NCBI GenBank assembly: GCA_016219965.1
Contig: JACRJM010000003.1
Span: 62,001 to 126,000 of the forward strand
Length of the DNA stretch: 64,000 bases
Direction: 5' to 3'
From: Candidatus Schekmanbacteria bacterium
GTDB lineage: Bacteria > Schekmanbacteria > GWA2-38-11 > J061
Shown: in pieces, positions 17,162 through 25,743 of the stretch
How positions within the stretch are numbered: the first letter of the stretch is position 1
Layout: every line of letters begins with the position of its first letter
Position numbers and translations under genes: made by a program
Notes under the pieces: generated by a model
Databases searched by the model: none
What the model was told of the DNA's origin: nothing
What the model saw: only the letters and a program-made list of their open reading frames with translations

Positions 17162-17815
17162 TTGTTTACTGGAATAATTGAATGTACCGGTAAAATAGTT
17201 TCTCTCAGAAAAAAAGGAGCTTCTGCTGAGATCTCAGTAGATTTTTCCATAACAGGAGAAGCTTTGAAAATGGGGGAAAGCATTGCAGTTGACGGCGTAT
17301 GTCTGACTGTGAAGTCCTTTTCATCAGGAGGGTTTTTGGCAGACATATCAAGTGAGACACTGTCTCTTACGACGCTTGCAAGGAAAAAGGCCGGAGAAAA
17401 CGTCAACATTGAAAGAGCAATGGCATATGGCGGCAGGATCGGAGGGCATTTTGTTACAGGACATGTTGACGGGACAGGAATTATAAAATCAAAAAAAACA
17501 GGAGCTGAAGGAGGAGTTATTGTTATACAAGCACCCCGCAATATAGCCAAAGACATCATAAAAAAAGGCTCTGTCGCAGTTGACGGTATAAGCCTTACAG
17601 TAACAGAAACAGGAGAAGATGTTTTCTCGGTAGCTCTCATTCCGCATACCATAGAAAACACTGTTCTCAAACAAAAGCATGAAGGTGATGAGGTAAACCT
17701 TGAAACCGACATGCTCGGCAAGTATGTAAGGAGAGCTGTTGAATCCTATCTTCCCGGGAGCAGCAAGGAAAAAATAAGTCTTGAATTTTTAAGAGATACG
17801 GGGTTTATAGATTAA
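17162..17815 (+). CDS. ribE: Riboflavin synthase alpha subunit
   Basis: This 217-residue enzyme joins two lumazine molecules to give riboflavin. It has the two expected internal repeats: MFTGIIECTG with GESIAVDGVCLTV, and GGHFVTGHVDGTG with GSVAVDGISLTV. The start is a TTG at 17162, with AGGAGA 6 nt upstream; the residues after it match the family's usual N-terminus, so this start is firm. It opens the operon ribE-ribBA-ribH-nusB-grx/trxB, with a 27-nt gap to ribBA. Confidence 0.95.
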   Translation: MFTGIIECTGKIVSLRKKGASAEISVDFSITGEALKMGESIAVDGVCLTVKSFSSGGFLADISSETLSLTTLARKKAGENVNIERAMAYGGRIGGHFVTGHVDGTGIIKSKKTGAEGGVIVIQAPRNIAKDIIKKGSVAVDGISLTVTETGEDVFSVALIPHTIENTVLKQKHEGDEVNLETDMLGKYVRRAVESYLPGSSKEKISLEFLRDTGFID

Positions 17816-17842
17816 AATTAATAATTTGGAATAGGTGCATAA

Positions 17843-19072
17843 ATGAAGGAAACTACAAGAGAGAACTATAAATTCAATTCCATAGATGAGGCGTTAAAAG
17901 ATATAAAAGCAGGGAAGATGATAATTCTCTGCGACGACGAAGACAGGGAAAATGAGGGTGACCTCACTATGGCTGCCGAGAAAGTAACCCCGGAAGCCAT
18001 AAATTTCATGGCAACATACGGCAGGGGACTTATATGTCTGCCGCTTACCCCGGAACAATGCGATGACCTCAAGCTTCCGCTCATGGTTTCAGACAATACC
18101 AACCAGTTCAACACAGCATTCACCATATCGATAGAAGCAAAAGAAGGAGTCACCACAGGAATCTCTGCAAAGGACAGAGCAACAACCATTCTTACAGCCA
18201 TCAATCCTGAAACAAAACCTGAAGACATAGTCAGACCCGGACATATCTTTCCGTTAAGGTCAGCCACAGGAGGTGTGCTCCAGCGCACAGGACAGACTGA
18301 AGGAGCTGTAGACCTTTCAAAGCTTGCAGGGCTTAATCCGGCTGGAGTTATATGCGAAATAATGAATGATGATGGTTCGATGGCAAGACTTCCACAGCTT
18401 GTTGAATTTGCAAAAAAACATAATCTGAAAATAGTAACTATCAAGGATTTGATCGAATACCGCCTCCGCAAGGAATCGCTTATCGTAAAGGAAGCAACAA
18501 CAAGAGTGCCTACACCTTACGGCGAATTCACAGCTATCGCATACCGGAGCATCATTGACAACCACTGCCATGTGGCACTGGTAAAAGGAGATGTAGCTGA
18601 CGGAAGCGACATACTGGTAAGGGTCCATTCAATGTGCCTTACCGGAGATGTCTTCGGATCCCAGAGATGCGACTGCGGAGAACAGCTTCATGCGGCAATG
18701 AAAAAAGTTCAGGAAGAAGGGAAAGGGGTAGTCCTTTATCTTTATCAGGAAGGGAGAGGGATTGGACTCATCAACAAATTAAAAGCCTATGAGCTTCAGG
18801 ACAAAGGATTAGACACTGTTGAGGCAAACGAACATTTAGGATTCAAGCCTGATTTGCGTGAATATGGGATCGGGGCTCAGATACTTGTTGCCCTTGGTAT
18901 AAAGAAAATCAAACTTATGACCAATAACCCAAGAAAAATAGTAGGCATAAAAGGATACGGACTAAAAGTAGTTGAACGTATCCCTGTGGAAATAACACCT
19001 GACGAAAACAATATAAGGTATCTCAGGACCAAACAGAAAAAACTTGGACACATTTTTGAAAACCTTAAATAA
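17843..19072 (+). CDS. ribBA: Bifunctional DHBP synthase / GTP cyclohydrolase II
   Basis: This 409-residue fusion feeds both branches of riboflavin synthesis. The N-terminal half is dihydroxybutanone-phosphate synthase ([17 protein letters not shown] acidic metal site, RPGHIFPL). The C-terminal half is GTP cyclohydrolase II, with the zinc site [15 protein letters not shown] and the catalytic [11 protein letters not shown]. Both active sites look complete. The RibBA-RibH-RibE trio covers the later steps of the pathway; the deaminase-reductase RibD is not in this window. Confidence 0.97.
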   Translation: MKETTRENYKFNSIDEALKDIKAGKMIILCDDEDRENEGDLTMAAEKVTPEAINFMATYGRGLICLPLTPEQCDDLKLPLMVSDNTNQFNTAFTISIEAKEGVTTGISAKDRATTILTAINPETKPEDIVRPGHIFPLRSATGGVLQRTGQTEGAVDLSKLAGLNPAGVICEIMNDDGSMARLPQLVEFAKKHNLKIVTIKDLIEYRLRKESLIVKEATTRVPTPYGEFTAIAYRSIIDNHCHVALVKGDVADGSDILVRVHSMCLTGDVFGSQRCDCGEQLHAAMKKVQEEGKGVVLYLYQEGRGIGLINKLKAYELQDKGLDTVEANEHLGFKPDLREYGIGAQILVALGIKKIKLMTNNPRKIVGIKGYGLKVVERIPVEITPDENNIRYLRTKQKKLGHIFENLK

Positions 19073-19096
19073 TAAAAATTAAACGGAGAAACCGTC

Positions 19097-19561
19097 ATGC
19101 CCTCTTATGTCGAAGGTAAGCTTGATGCAACAGGAATGAAATTCGGTATAGTAGTAAGCAGGTTCAATGAGTTTATAACAGAGAAACTTCTTCAGGGATG
19201 CCTTGACGGTCTGTTAAGGAACGGGGCAGCTGACCAGAATATCAAGGTAGTGCGCGTTCCCGGATCCTTTGAGATTCCCCTGATTGCCAAGAAGCTTGCA
19301 TCAGGAAAAGACTATGATGCTATCGTTTGTCTTGGAGCCCTCATACGTGGTCAAACTCCTCATTTTGATTATATAGCGGCAGAGGTCACAAAAGGGCTGG
19401 CACAGGCTCAGTTCGAGTCCGGAATTCCTGTAGCATACGGCGTAATAACAGCTGACACCATAGAGCAAGCCATAGAAAGAGCAGGTACAAAGCTTGGGAA
19501 CAAGGGGCGTGATGCGGCACTTTCTGCCATAGAAATGGCAAACATCCTTAAGGCCTTATGA
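19097..19561 (+). CDS. ribH: 6,7-dimethyl-8-ribityllumazine synthase
   Basis: This 154-residue capsid-forming enzyme condenses the products of the two RibBA halves into lumazine. Family marks are [48 protein letters not shown] with the catalytic His, and the phosphate loop near [12 protein letters not shown]. The length is standard. A GGAGA ribosome site precedes the ATG. It is the third gene of the rib operon. Confidence 0.97.
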   Translation: MPSYVEGKLDATGMKFGIVVSRFNEFITEKLLQGCLDGLLRNGAADQNIKVVRVPGSFEIPLIAKKLASGKDYDAIVCLGALIRGQTPHFDYIAAEVTKGLAQAQFESGIPVAYGVITADTIEQAIERAGTKLGNKGRDAALSAIEMANILKAL

Positions 19562-19633
19562 TTTTTTTTATTTTCTCGCAGCCATGCAGTCAACACGGCA
19601 AATATGAAATAACAGGATTGATGTAGGTGATAT

Positions 19634-20092
19634 ATGGGTTTAAGAAGGGAAGCGAGAGAATATACCCTCCAGTTTCTGCATAAGTTCGATGCTGCAAAGA
19701 CATTGCCTGACAGAAAGACAATTGAAAGCGAACTTAAAGCTTTCTGGAAAAGCTTTTCACCGAATTTCTACAAAGAGGGAAAAGAATTTTCTGAGCGGCT
19801 TATATGGAGCGTGTTTGATCACAGAGAAAGGATAGATTCCTTCATTGAAGGATGCCTTAAAAACTGGAAGATCGGAAGATTGGCAGCAATAGACAGGAAC
19901 ATCATACGAATTGCCATTGCTGAATTCCTTTACTTCGATGATATTGATTTCAATGTGACCATCAATGAAGCAATTGAAATATCCAAAAAATACGGCATGG
20001 AAAAATCGCCGCAGTTCATAAACGGGGTTTTAGACAGATTAAAGGGAATAGTGGAAAAAGAAGAAGGCATAAAAAAACAATGCCAGATGTAA
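19634..20092 (+). CDS. nusB: Transcription antitermination factor NusB
   Basis: This 152-residue all-helical RNA-binding protein acts with NusE (S10) at boxA sites in rRNA transcription. It begins with the family motif GLRREAREYTLQFLHKFD, followed by RLAAIDRNIIRIAIAEFLY and the closing INEAIEISKKYG...FINGVLDRL. Sitting after ribH is the common bacterial order. Its last 13 nt overlap the start of the next gene in another frame, so the two are probably coupled. Confidence 0.95.
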   Translation: MGLRREAREYTLQFLHKFDAAKTLPDRKTIESELKAFWKSFSPNFYKEGKEFSERLIWSVFDHRERIDSFIEGCLKNWKIGRLAAIDRNIIRIAIAEFLYFDDIDFNVTINEAIEISKKYGMEKSPQFINGVLDRLKGIVEKEEGIKKQCQM

Positions 20093-21294
20093 ATCGTGAA
20101 ATAAAAATAGTCATCTACACTTTAAACGACTGTCCTTACTGCACCCTTGCAAAAGATCTTTTGAAAAAAAAGGGGGCAAGTTTCGAAGAGCGTAACATTT
20201 CAGACAGCGAAGAGCTGGAAAAAGAAATGTCCGAACGCACAGGAAAGAACACTCTTCCTCAAATCTTTATAGACGAAAAACATGTTGGCGGCTTCGATGA
20301 TTTAAATGCCCTTGACAAGAAGGGAGAGCTTGACAGGCTTTTAGGAATCAAAGGAGAAAAACAATTGGAAAAGCGGACAAGACTACTGATAATAGGCTCC
20401 GGTCCGGCTGGACTTACTTCTGCTATTTATGCGGCACGCGCAGATCTTGAACCCCTAGTCCTCTCAGGAAGACAGCCCGGCGGCCAGCTTACAACTACTA
20501 CAGAAGTTGAAAACTATCCGGGTTTTGTAGGCGGAGTAATGGGTCCTGAGCTTATGGACATAATGAGAAAACAGGCAGAGCGTTTCGGCGCGGCTTTCCT
20601 TGATAAAGAGCTAACAGACGTTGATGTAACAGAACGTCCTTTTAAAGTAACAGCTGAAGACACTAAGATATCGGCAGACTGCATAATAATAGCCTCCGGT
20701 GCATCTGCACAGTTCATAGGGCTTCCTGCAGAAAAAGAACTCCTGGGACACGGCGTATCGACATGCGCAACATGCGATGCTTTCTTTTTCAGGGGACGTG
20801 ATGTTGCTGTTGTGGGAGGCGGTGATTCAGCCCTTGAAGAGGCAATGTTCTTAACCAAGTTCGCAACAAGGGTCTATCTGATTCACAGGAGAGACAAATT
20901 GCGCGCAAGCAAGATAATGCAGGACAAGGCTTTTAAAAATGAAAAGATAACCTTTGTCTGGGACTCCTTGATTGAGGACATAATGGGAAACAAGACTGAT
21001 GGAGTAAAAAGCATAAAAGTCAAAAATATTAAGAGCGGTGCATTATCGGAGCTTTCATGCCAGGGTGTCTTTGTTGCCATCGGACATAAGCCTAACACCG
21101 CACCCTGGGCAGGGAAGATCGAACTTGATAAGGCAGGCTATATTGTTTCCAGCGGGACAAAAACTTCAGTAGAAGGAATATTCTGCGCCGGAGATGTGCA
21201 GGATCATGTTTACAGGCAGGCTATAACAGCCGCAGGCAGCGGATGTATGGCGGCATTGGATGCGGAGAAATATCTCGAATCCCTCGCCGATTAA
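20080..21294 (+). CDS. Glutaredoxin-thioredoxin reductase fusion
   Basis: This is a 404-residue fusion. Residues 1-88 are a glutaredoxin/NrdH-like domain with active site Cys18-Pro-Tyr-Cys21 and the TLPQIFID cis-Pro loop. From residue 101 a full thioredoxin reductase follows, with FAD motif IIGSGPAG, redox pair Cys229-Ala-Thr-Cys232, the NADPH motif VVGGGDSA and the closing GIFCAGDVQD. The reductase may pass electrons to its own glutaredoxin domain. The gene starts inside the end of nusB. No separate thioredoxin gene is nearby. Such fusions are known in some anaerobes; the rib-nusB location looks uncommon. Confidence 0.92.
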   Translation: MPDVNREIKIVIYTLNDCPYCTLAKDLLKKKGASFEERNISDSEELEKEMSERTGKNTLPQIFIDEKHVGGFDDLNALDKKGELDRLLGIKGEKQLEKRTRLLIIGSGPAGLTSAIYAARADLEPLVLSGRQPGGQLTTTTEVENYPGFVGGVMGPELMDIMRKQAERFGAAFLDKELTDVDVTERPFKVTAEDTKISADCIIIASGASAQFIGLPAEKELLGHGVSTCATCDAFFFRGRDVAVVGGGDSALEEAMFLTKFATRVYLIHRRDKLRASKIMQDKAFKNEKITFVWDSLIEDIMGNKTDGVKSIKVKNIKSGALSELSCQGVFVAIGHKPNTAPWAGKIELDKAGYIVSSGTKTSVEGIFCAGDVQDHVYRQAITAAGSGCMAALDAEKYLESLAD

Positions 21295-21302
21295 TCCTGG
21301 GC

Positions 21303-21364
21303 TTTGCTCAGGCAATCCCTGCTTTGCACTTCAAAGGTGCTCTCGCAGGGACAGCCTGAGCAAA
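21303..21364. repeat. Long nested hairpin
   Basis: TTTGCTCAGGC (21303-21313) pairs with GCCTGAGCAAA (21354-21364). After a 2-nt internal loop TCCCTGC (21316-21322) pairs with GCAGGGA (21345-21351), and inside that GCAC pairs with GTGC around a 7-nt loop. No T-run follows. The nested TCCC-GCAC-GTGC-GGGA plan resembles the repeat 120 nt further on. Confidence 0.65.
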
Positions 21365-21486
21365 ATATAAATCCTTTCTTGAAACACTCTGACAAACATT
21401 CGAAAGTTAACCTTTACCGGATGCAATATTTGGCGTAATATTTCTTAATCAATCTGCTCATAAATTCTTAGATACAAAATAAACTT

Positions 21487-21550
21487 TTGGTTTGACAGAT
21501 CCCGCGGCAGGCACCTGCTGTTTAGTGCCAGAGCGGGACTGTCAAACCAA
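21487..21550 (+). repeat. Dispersed palindromic element, copy 1
   Basis: A 64-nt hairpin has a 12-bp outer arm (TTGGTTTGACAG / CTGTCAAACCAA), one bulged A, a TCCCGC/GCGGGA stem and an inner GGCAC/GTGCC stem. Its central 37 bases (21501-21537) are identical to the reverse complement of 30299-30335. It lies between the grx-trxB fusion and a convergent membrane-protein gene. Confidence 0.75.
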
Positions 21551-21587
21551 TGATCTGATACAATCTTTTACGAAGCATAAATAGGTA

Positions 21588-22016
21588 CTATTTAAATTTG
21601 TCTTTGTTCAGATATAAAACCAGGCAGATCAGCCCGCCGCCGATTAATGCAAAAATATCATAACCAAGCTTTGCACGCTTAGTAGCAGTAATATCCATCA
21701 ATGCCCATGAATGGACGCTCACAAAGGCATAGACCATGTATGCGAAAGGCAGAACGCAGCCAAGAAGTTTATTCATTTTGAAAATCCCATATATCATAAG
21801 ACCTATGATGATAAGTTGCACTACATCCATTACCTTAGCGTAGGTGCCAAAAACTCTGAAACCTAATATAACGTTAACAACCTGACCGTTCATCTTTGGG
21901 CTTGATATTCCGGTAAAATCAAGGAGTACAAGAATTTCCCATACTATGAAGAAAACACCGATGATTGTAATCAAAAGCGGGCGGCTGATTTTCCCCTGAG
22001 ATTTTGTTTCTTCCAT
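21588..22016 (-). CDS. Hypothetical membrane protein, four helices
   Basis: I do not recognise this 142-residue protein. It has four hydrophobic segments, at about residues 14-36, 62-77, 85-100 and 118-135, separated by short charged loops, and a basic C-terminus (YLNKDKFK). It is probably an inner-membrane protein. A longer start at 22031 is possible, but GGAGGT lies 7 nt before the ATG at 22016 and inside the longer version, so I take 22016. It is separated by 76 nt from the unknown gene upstream on the same strand. Confidence 0.6.
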   Translation of the reverse strand: MEETKSQGKISRPLLITIIGVFFIVWEILVLLDFTGISSPKMNGQVVNVILGFRVFGTYAKVMDVVQLIIIGLMIYGIFKMNKLLGCVLPFAYMVYAFVSVHSWALMDITATKRAKLGYDIFALIGGGLICLVLYLNKDKFK

Positions 22017-22092
22017 GACAGGCACCTCCATAAAAAAGGTAAAGGAAGACTGAATAAATTCTAAATCTATATCACTACTGTTTCAAGCTTTT

Positions 22093-22806
22093 TCATTTCT
22101 CCTTTATCATCTTCTCGATACCAGATGAGAAATCGTCCTCTTTGTCAGGAAGTTCCCTCTGGTCAAGGAGCATAGTGAAGAAAGCTCGCTGTCCTGAAAG
22201 TGGGACATCAAATCCTTCTTTTTTGAAAAGGTGGAATTCAGTCACTGACTGGTCTCCGACTATCCTTTGAACCCAGTCATTTACAGGGCATTCACAGGGT
22301 TCTGATTTTAAGACCTCTTCATAGGCACTGCAAACGATGTCAAGTAAGCTCGGTGCAAGGCTCTCATCAATGACATCCTTTTTCATATAGAGGAATCCGG
22401 TCATGTTGATCTTTCTTGCAAGGGTCTTTTCCTTTAGTTCCTTTGAGTGTTTGTCATAATCAATCCCTTTTGCCGCAAGCTTTTCCCTTAGATAGCCGTC
22501 GAATATCTTTATATGCGTTTCGCTCTGGACAGTGGGAAGACCGGCAAAGAAAAGAGTAAGGTCTCTGTCAAATACATGCTGGAGCGCTGCATCAGTGGAA
22601 AGCGGAGGATAGCCCGGGCATGTCACCCATATACTTGAAGGAAGTTTTACGAAAATATCACCTTTGCGCGTCTCCTTTTTAAGAAGAACCAGCCTTATCT
22701 TTCTTTTCTCATCAAAGAACTCATCTATATGGTGGGTGATGTATGTACTTTTGTAGCGGTAGTTGTAATCGTACTCGCCGATTTTTTCCCCTTTTAAATT
22801 TTCCAT
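22093..22806 (-). CDS. Conserved-looking protein of unknown function, paired with endonuclease Q
   Basis: I do not recognise this 237-residue soluble protein. It starts with a strand-rich part (KSTYITHHIDEFFDEKRKIRLVLLKKE), has a CPGYPPLSTDAALQ segment near residue 63 and a helical second half with PCECPVNDWVQRIVGDQS near residue 173. There is no signal peptide or membrane segment. It begins 15 nt after the stop of the endonuclease Q gene, so the two are very likely co-transcribed. A role connected with DNA repair is possible on context alone. Confidence 0.6.
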   Translation of the reverse strand: MENLKGEKIGEYDYNYRYKSTYITHHIDEFFDEKRKIRLVLLKKETRKGDIFVKLPSSIWVTCPGYPPLSTDAALQHVFDRDLTLFFAGLPTVQSETHIKIFDGYLREKLAAKGIDYDKHSKELKEKTLARKINMTGFLYMKKDVIDESLAPSLLDIVCSAYEEVLKSEPCECPVNDWVQRIVGDQSVTEFHLFKKEGFDVPLSGQRAFFTMLLDQRELPDKEDDFSSGIEKMIKEK

Positions 22807-22821
22807 ATCATTGCTCCTATT

Positions 22822-24030
22822 TTAGGTATCGCATATTTTAATTTTACCGAACACCCCGTCATAACCCGGAGTTATATCAACCCTTCCTTCGCGCACTGCA
22901 AGTATTGCCAAGGCAATTTCTTCCGCTGCCATACTTTTCAGCTCATCTTCCGCAGCATCAAGAAGAATATGAAACTCAGTTCCCGCTGACTCTATCATCT
23001 TCTCATAAATTTTTTTAACATGGAGAGATGTAACTTTTTTGTTAACCACAAAAGCGATTATCTCTTCAAGCGGAATAACATATTTTGGAGGTATTGCATT
23101 TACAGGTTTGCTTCCATGCTTCCTGTCAGAAAGCTCTCTTACCCGGTGAAGCACCCCTTTTGTCACCTTGCCGCCACACTCAGGGCATCTGTCGCCATTT
23201 GCTTTGGTTTCTTCAGGATCAAATGAAATCCCGCATTTCCTGTGTCCGTCTGTGAAATATTTCCCTTCCTGCGGATAAAATTCTATAGTGTTCAGGAAAA
23301 ACTCTCTCTTTTCACCCTTCAATATGCTTTTAAGCTCCTTAAAATCCGGCATCTTTGAAAAAACATTCGCCTCCCTTCCTAGCTTTGACGGTGAATGTGC
23401 ATCGGAATTGGAGATAAGTGTCATCCGGTCAAGCCCGGATATACTCCAATTCATCGGAGGGTCAGATGAAAGCCCTGTCTCTATGGAAAAAATATTGTAT
23501 GACTCCTCTTCAAAGCACTCCTCAATTGAATCAAACCCGGAGAATGCGCCAAAAACAGAATACCATGGAGTCCATGCATGTGCAGGGACAATAAATGATT
23601 CAGGAGAGCAGTCAAGTACACGCTTTAAAAGCTCCTTTACATGGAACTTGAAAATAGGTCTTCCGTTTGAAGATGTCTTACCAAGCTTGCCGAATATCTT
23701 TGAAAGCTTCGCACAGTCCCGAAGTGATGGCGTAAATATAAGTGTATGAATTTTTCTCGTCTTACCACCGGTCCTGAAAATATTCGATACTTCAACAGTT
23801 GGCATAAAAGCAACTTTACTTTTACCTTTCTTAAGACGGTAAATGCCGTGCTTTTCCTCTTCAAGGCTTTCATTTAGAATATTGAGATATCCAGGGTGGA
23901 GGAAATCTCCTGTGCCTACAAGTCCTATCCCTTTTCTCCCGGCTGCCTGAGCAATGGAAACCGGCACCATAAGCGGGCTTGTGGCAAGGCTGAATTTAGA
24001 ATGAATGTGAAAATCAGCGATTGTAACCAT
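22822..24030 (-). CDS. Endonuclease Q-like PHP-domain repair nuclease
   Basis: This 402-residue protein has an N-terminal PHP metal-dependent phosphoesterase domain with DFHIHSKFS (His8, His10), VPAHAWTPW (His151) and ISNSDAHSP (Asp210, His212). A zinc finger follows (HRKC at 263-266 and CPECGGKVTKGV from 282), then a helical region. This order is that of EndoQ, which cuts DNA 5' of deaminated bases such as uracil and hypoxanthine; it is best known in Thermococcales and present in some bacteria. It is the first gene of a two-gene unit and divergent from the glycosyltransferase gene. Confidence 0.8.
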   Translation of the reverse strand: MVTIADFHIHSKFSLATSPLMVPVSIAQAAGRKGIGLVGTGDFLHPGYLNILNESLEEEKHGIYRLKKGKSKVAFMPTVEVSNIFRTGGKTRKIHTLIFTPSLRDCAKLSKIFGKLGKTSSNGRPIFKFHVKELLKRVLDCSPESFIVPAHAWTPWYSVFGAFSGFDSIEECFEEESYNIFSIETGLSSDPPMNWSISGLDRMTLISNSDAHSPSKLGREANVFSKMPDFKELKSILKGEKREFFLNTIEFYPQEGKYFTDGHRKCGISFDPEETKANGDRCPECGGKVTKGVLHRVRELSDRKHGSKPVNAIPPKYVIPLEEIIAFVVNKKVTSLHVKKIYEKMIESAGTEFHILLDAAEDELKSMAAEEIALAILAVREGRVDITPGYDGVFGKIKICDT

Positions 24031-24120
24031 GAGTAAATAATTAGCGGCTGATACTGATTAAAGCAACATAAATAATCAACATTGATTGTTTTCTTCCGGC
24101 AATTAGAATAAAATTCTTCC

Positions 24121-25743
24121 ATGAAAAAATACATTCCCATCCTTCTTGTCCTGTGTCTTTTCTCCGTCATGGCCTTTCACTACCCATACCAGGTCTTTAT
24201 GGACGAGTTCTCATCATACGGCTCAGGGATGAAACTTTACAAGTACTCGCACTTTGCAAACATCTGGGTAACCCATGGAATTATAAATCCCTACATTACC
24301 GAAGCCTCGGCTTATATCTTAGGTGAGTCGGAAAGCTTTATGGCTTCGAGGATTGCCAACGGGATAATAGGTCTCTTTACTGTCATTGCAGCTTATTTAC
24401 TTGCGAGAAAATTATTCGATGAAAAGGTTGCAATACTCTCCGGGGTCTTTCTCATGTCATCCCCTTATTTTATAGTCTCATCTCACAGGGAACTCTCAGA
24501 TAATCCTGCAACTCTATTTTTTATACTCACTTTGCTTGCTTTTGTCAGGTACTGGGAAAAGCAGGATACAAAAAATCTTTTTATTCTAAGCTTTTTTTTC
24601 AGTCTCTCCCTTGCTTCTAAGCTTACCGTAGGCCCTTATTTTGCCATAATAATCTTCTTATTGTTCTTAAAAAACAGATTTAAACTAAAAGAGAGTTTCA
24701 CCCCATCACTTTTATTCGTGTTATTCACTGGATTACTCTTCTTTATGATTTTCCCTCATACCCTGCTCTACTTCCGGGATTTTTATAATGAATTCATGGG
24801 ATTCCAGATTTCAAGGACCGGCAATGACATTGATCCCTTCAGGACCGGAGAGATTAAAAATTTTTTATCAGGCTATAAATTCTATTATTCAGAGCTTAAG
24901 GAATTTGGATTCCCCTACATTGTCATGGTTCTTTCTTTTCTGGGAATAATCTATTACTCCATCTCTCTTCTGAAGAAGAATTCAAGCTCCGATGATTTGA
25001 AGAAACTCATTGTTTTCCTTCCTGCGGCCTTTGGTTTTCTTTTCTACGGAAGCTTTAACAGCTATTATATGAGATATCTGATGCCAATTTTTCCTTTAAT
25101 AGCAATAAGTGCTGCAGCTTTCACCTTCAGTATGTTACGGGAGAAACTGAAAAAATATATAATCCCTGTTACCCTTTTAAAGATCATTACCTGCGGAATA
25201 ATAATTTTTTCGCTGCTCTTTAACTTCAGACTGATATGGAAAATAAACGAGGTAAAAAAAAGAAGGACAGAATTCTTTGATCTCGCTCACAAAATAAAAC
25301 AATATGAAAAAAAAGGAGACATAATAGTTTTTGATTTTCCGCAGGGATTTACATTTGACTCATCAAACTTTGGCCATCCTTATGGCGCTTACCCTCTTAT
25401 GATGTCAGGGATTGATGAAAAAACTATTTTAGTTTATCCTCCTGCGTCAGCCATCCATCCTGAAAAATTCGATATTCTCATAACCACTAATGAGATTTCT
25501 GATGAAAAGTTAATGCTCATTGATGAAGTTTCTCCCCCCGCAGAGATGGAAGACGAGATACTTGCCATAGAATTCGGCTCAAAAGAAAGGTACAAAGAAC
25601 TTCTGAACACCAATCCCTCCTATGTAGAGAAACAAATTCATTTCATGGAAAAAGAAGGAGGGGGATACCCTACAAGATTTTTTATTTACACTACGAAGGA
25701 ACAAAGTAAAGTTAAGCGTGAATCTTCTGCATCATCGGGATGA
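24121..25743 (+). CDS. Membrane glycosyltransferase, GT39/ArnT-like
   Basis: This is a 540-residue polytopic protein with about ten hydrophobic segments. Just after the first helix is the YPYQVFMDEFSSYGSG region, whose acidic pair fits the catalytic loop of lipid-linked-sugar transferases of the PMT/ArnT class. An ASRIANGIIGLFTVIAAYLLARKLF stretch marks the next helices. It would transfer a sugar from a polyprenyl carrier on the periplasmic side. The acceptor is unknown. The last 32 nt overlap the end of lon on the opposite strand. No ribosome site is obvious before the ATG. Confidence 0.7.
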   Translation: MKKYIPILLVLCLFSVMAFHYPYQVFMDEFSSYGSGMKLYKYSHFANIWVTHGIINPYITEASAYILGESESFMASRIANGIIGLFTVIAAYLLARKLFDEKVAILSGVFLMSSPYFIVSSHRELSDNPATLFFILTLLAFVRYWEKQDTKNLFILSFFFSLSLASKLTVGPYFAIIIFLLFLKNRFKLKESFTPSLLFVLFTGLLFFMIFPHTLLYFRDFYNEFMGFQISRTGNDIDPFRTGEIKNFLSGYKFYYSELKEFGFPYIVMVLSFLGIIYYSISLLKKNSSSDDLKKLIVFLPAAFGFLFYGSFNSYYMRYLMPIFPLIAISAAAFTFSMLREKLKKYIIPVTLLKIITCGIIIFSLLFNFRLIWKINEVKKRRTEFFDLAHKIKQYEKKGDIIVFDFPQGFTFDSSNFGHPYGAYPLMMSGIDEKTILVYPPASAIHPEKFDILITTNEISDEKLMLIDEVSPPAEMEDEILAIEFGSKERYKELLNTNPSYVEKQIHFMEKEGGGYPTRFFIYTTKEQSKVKRESSASSG

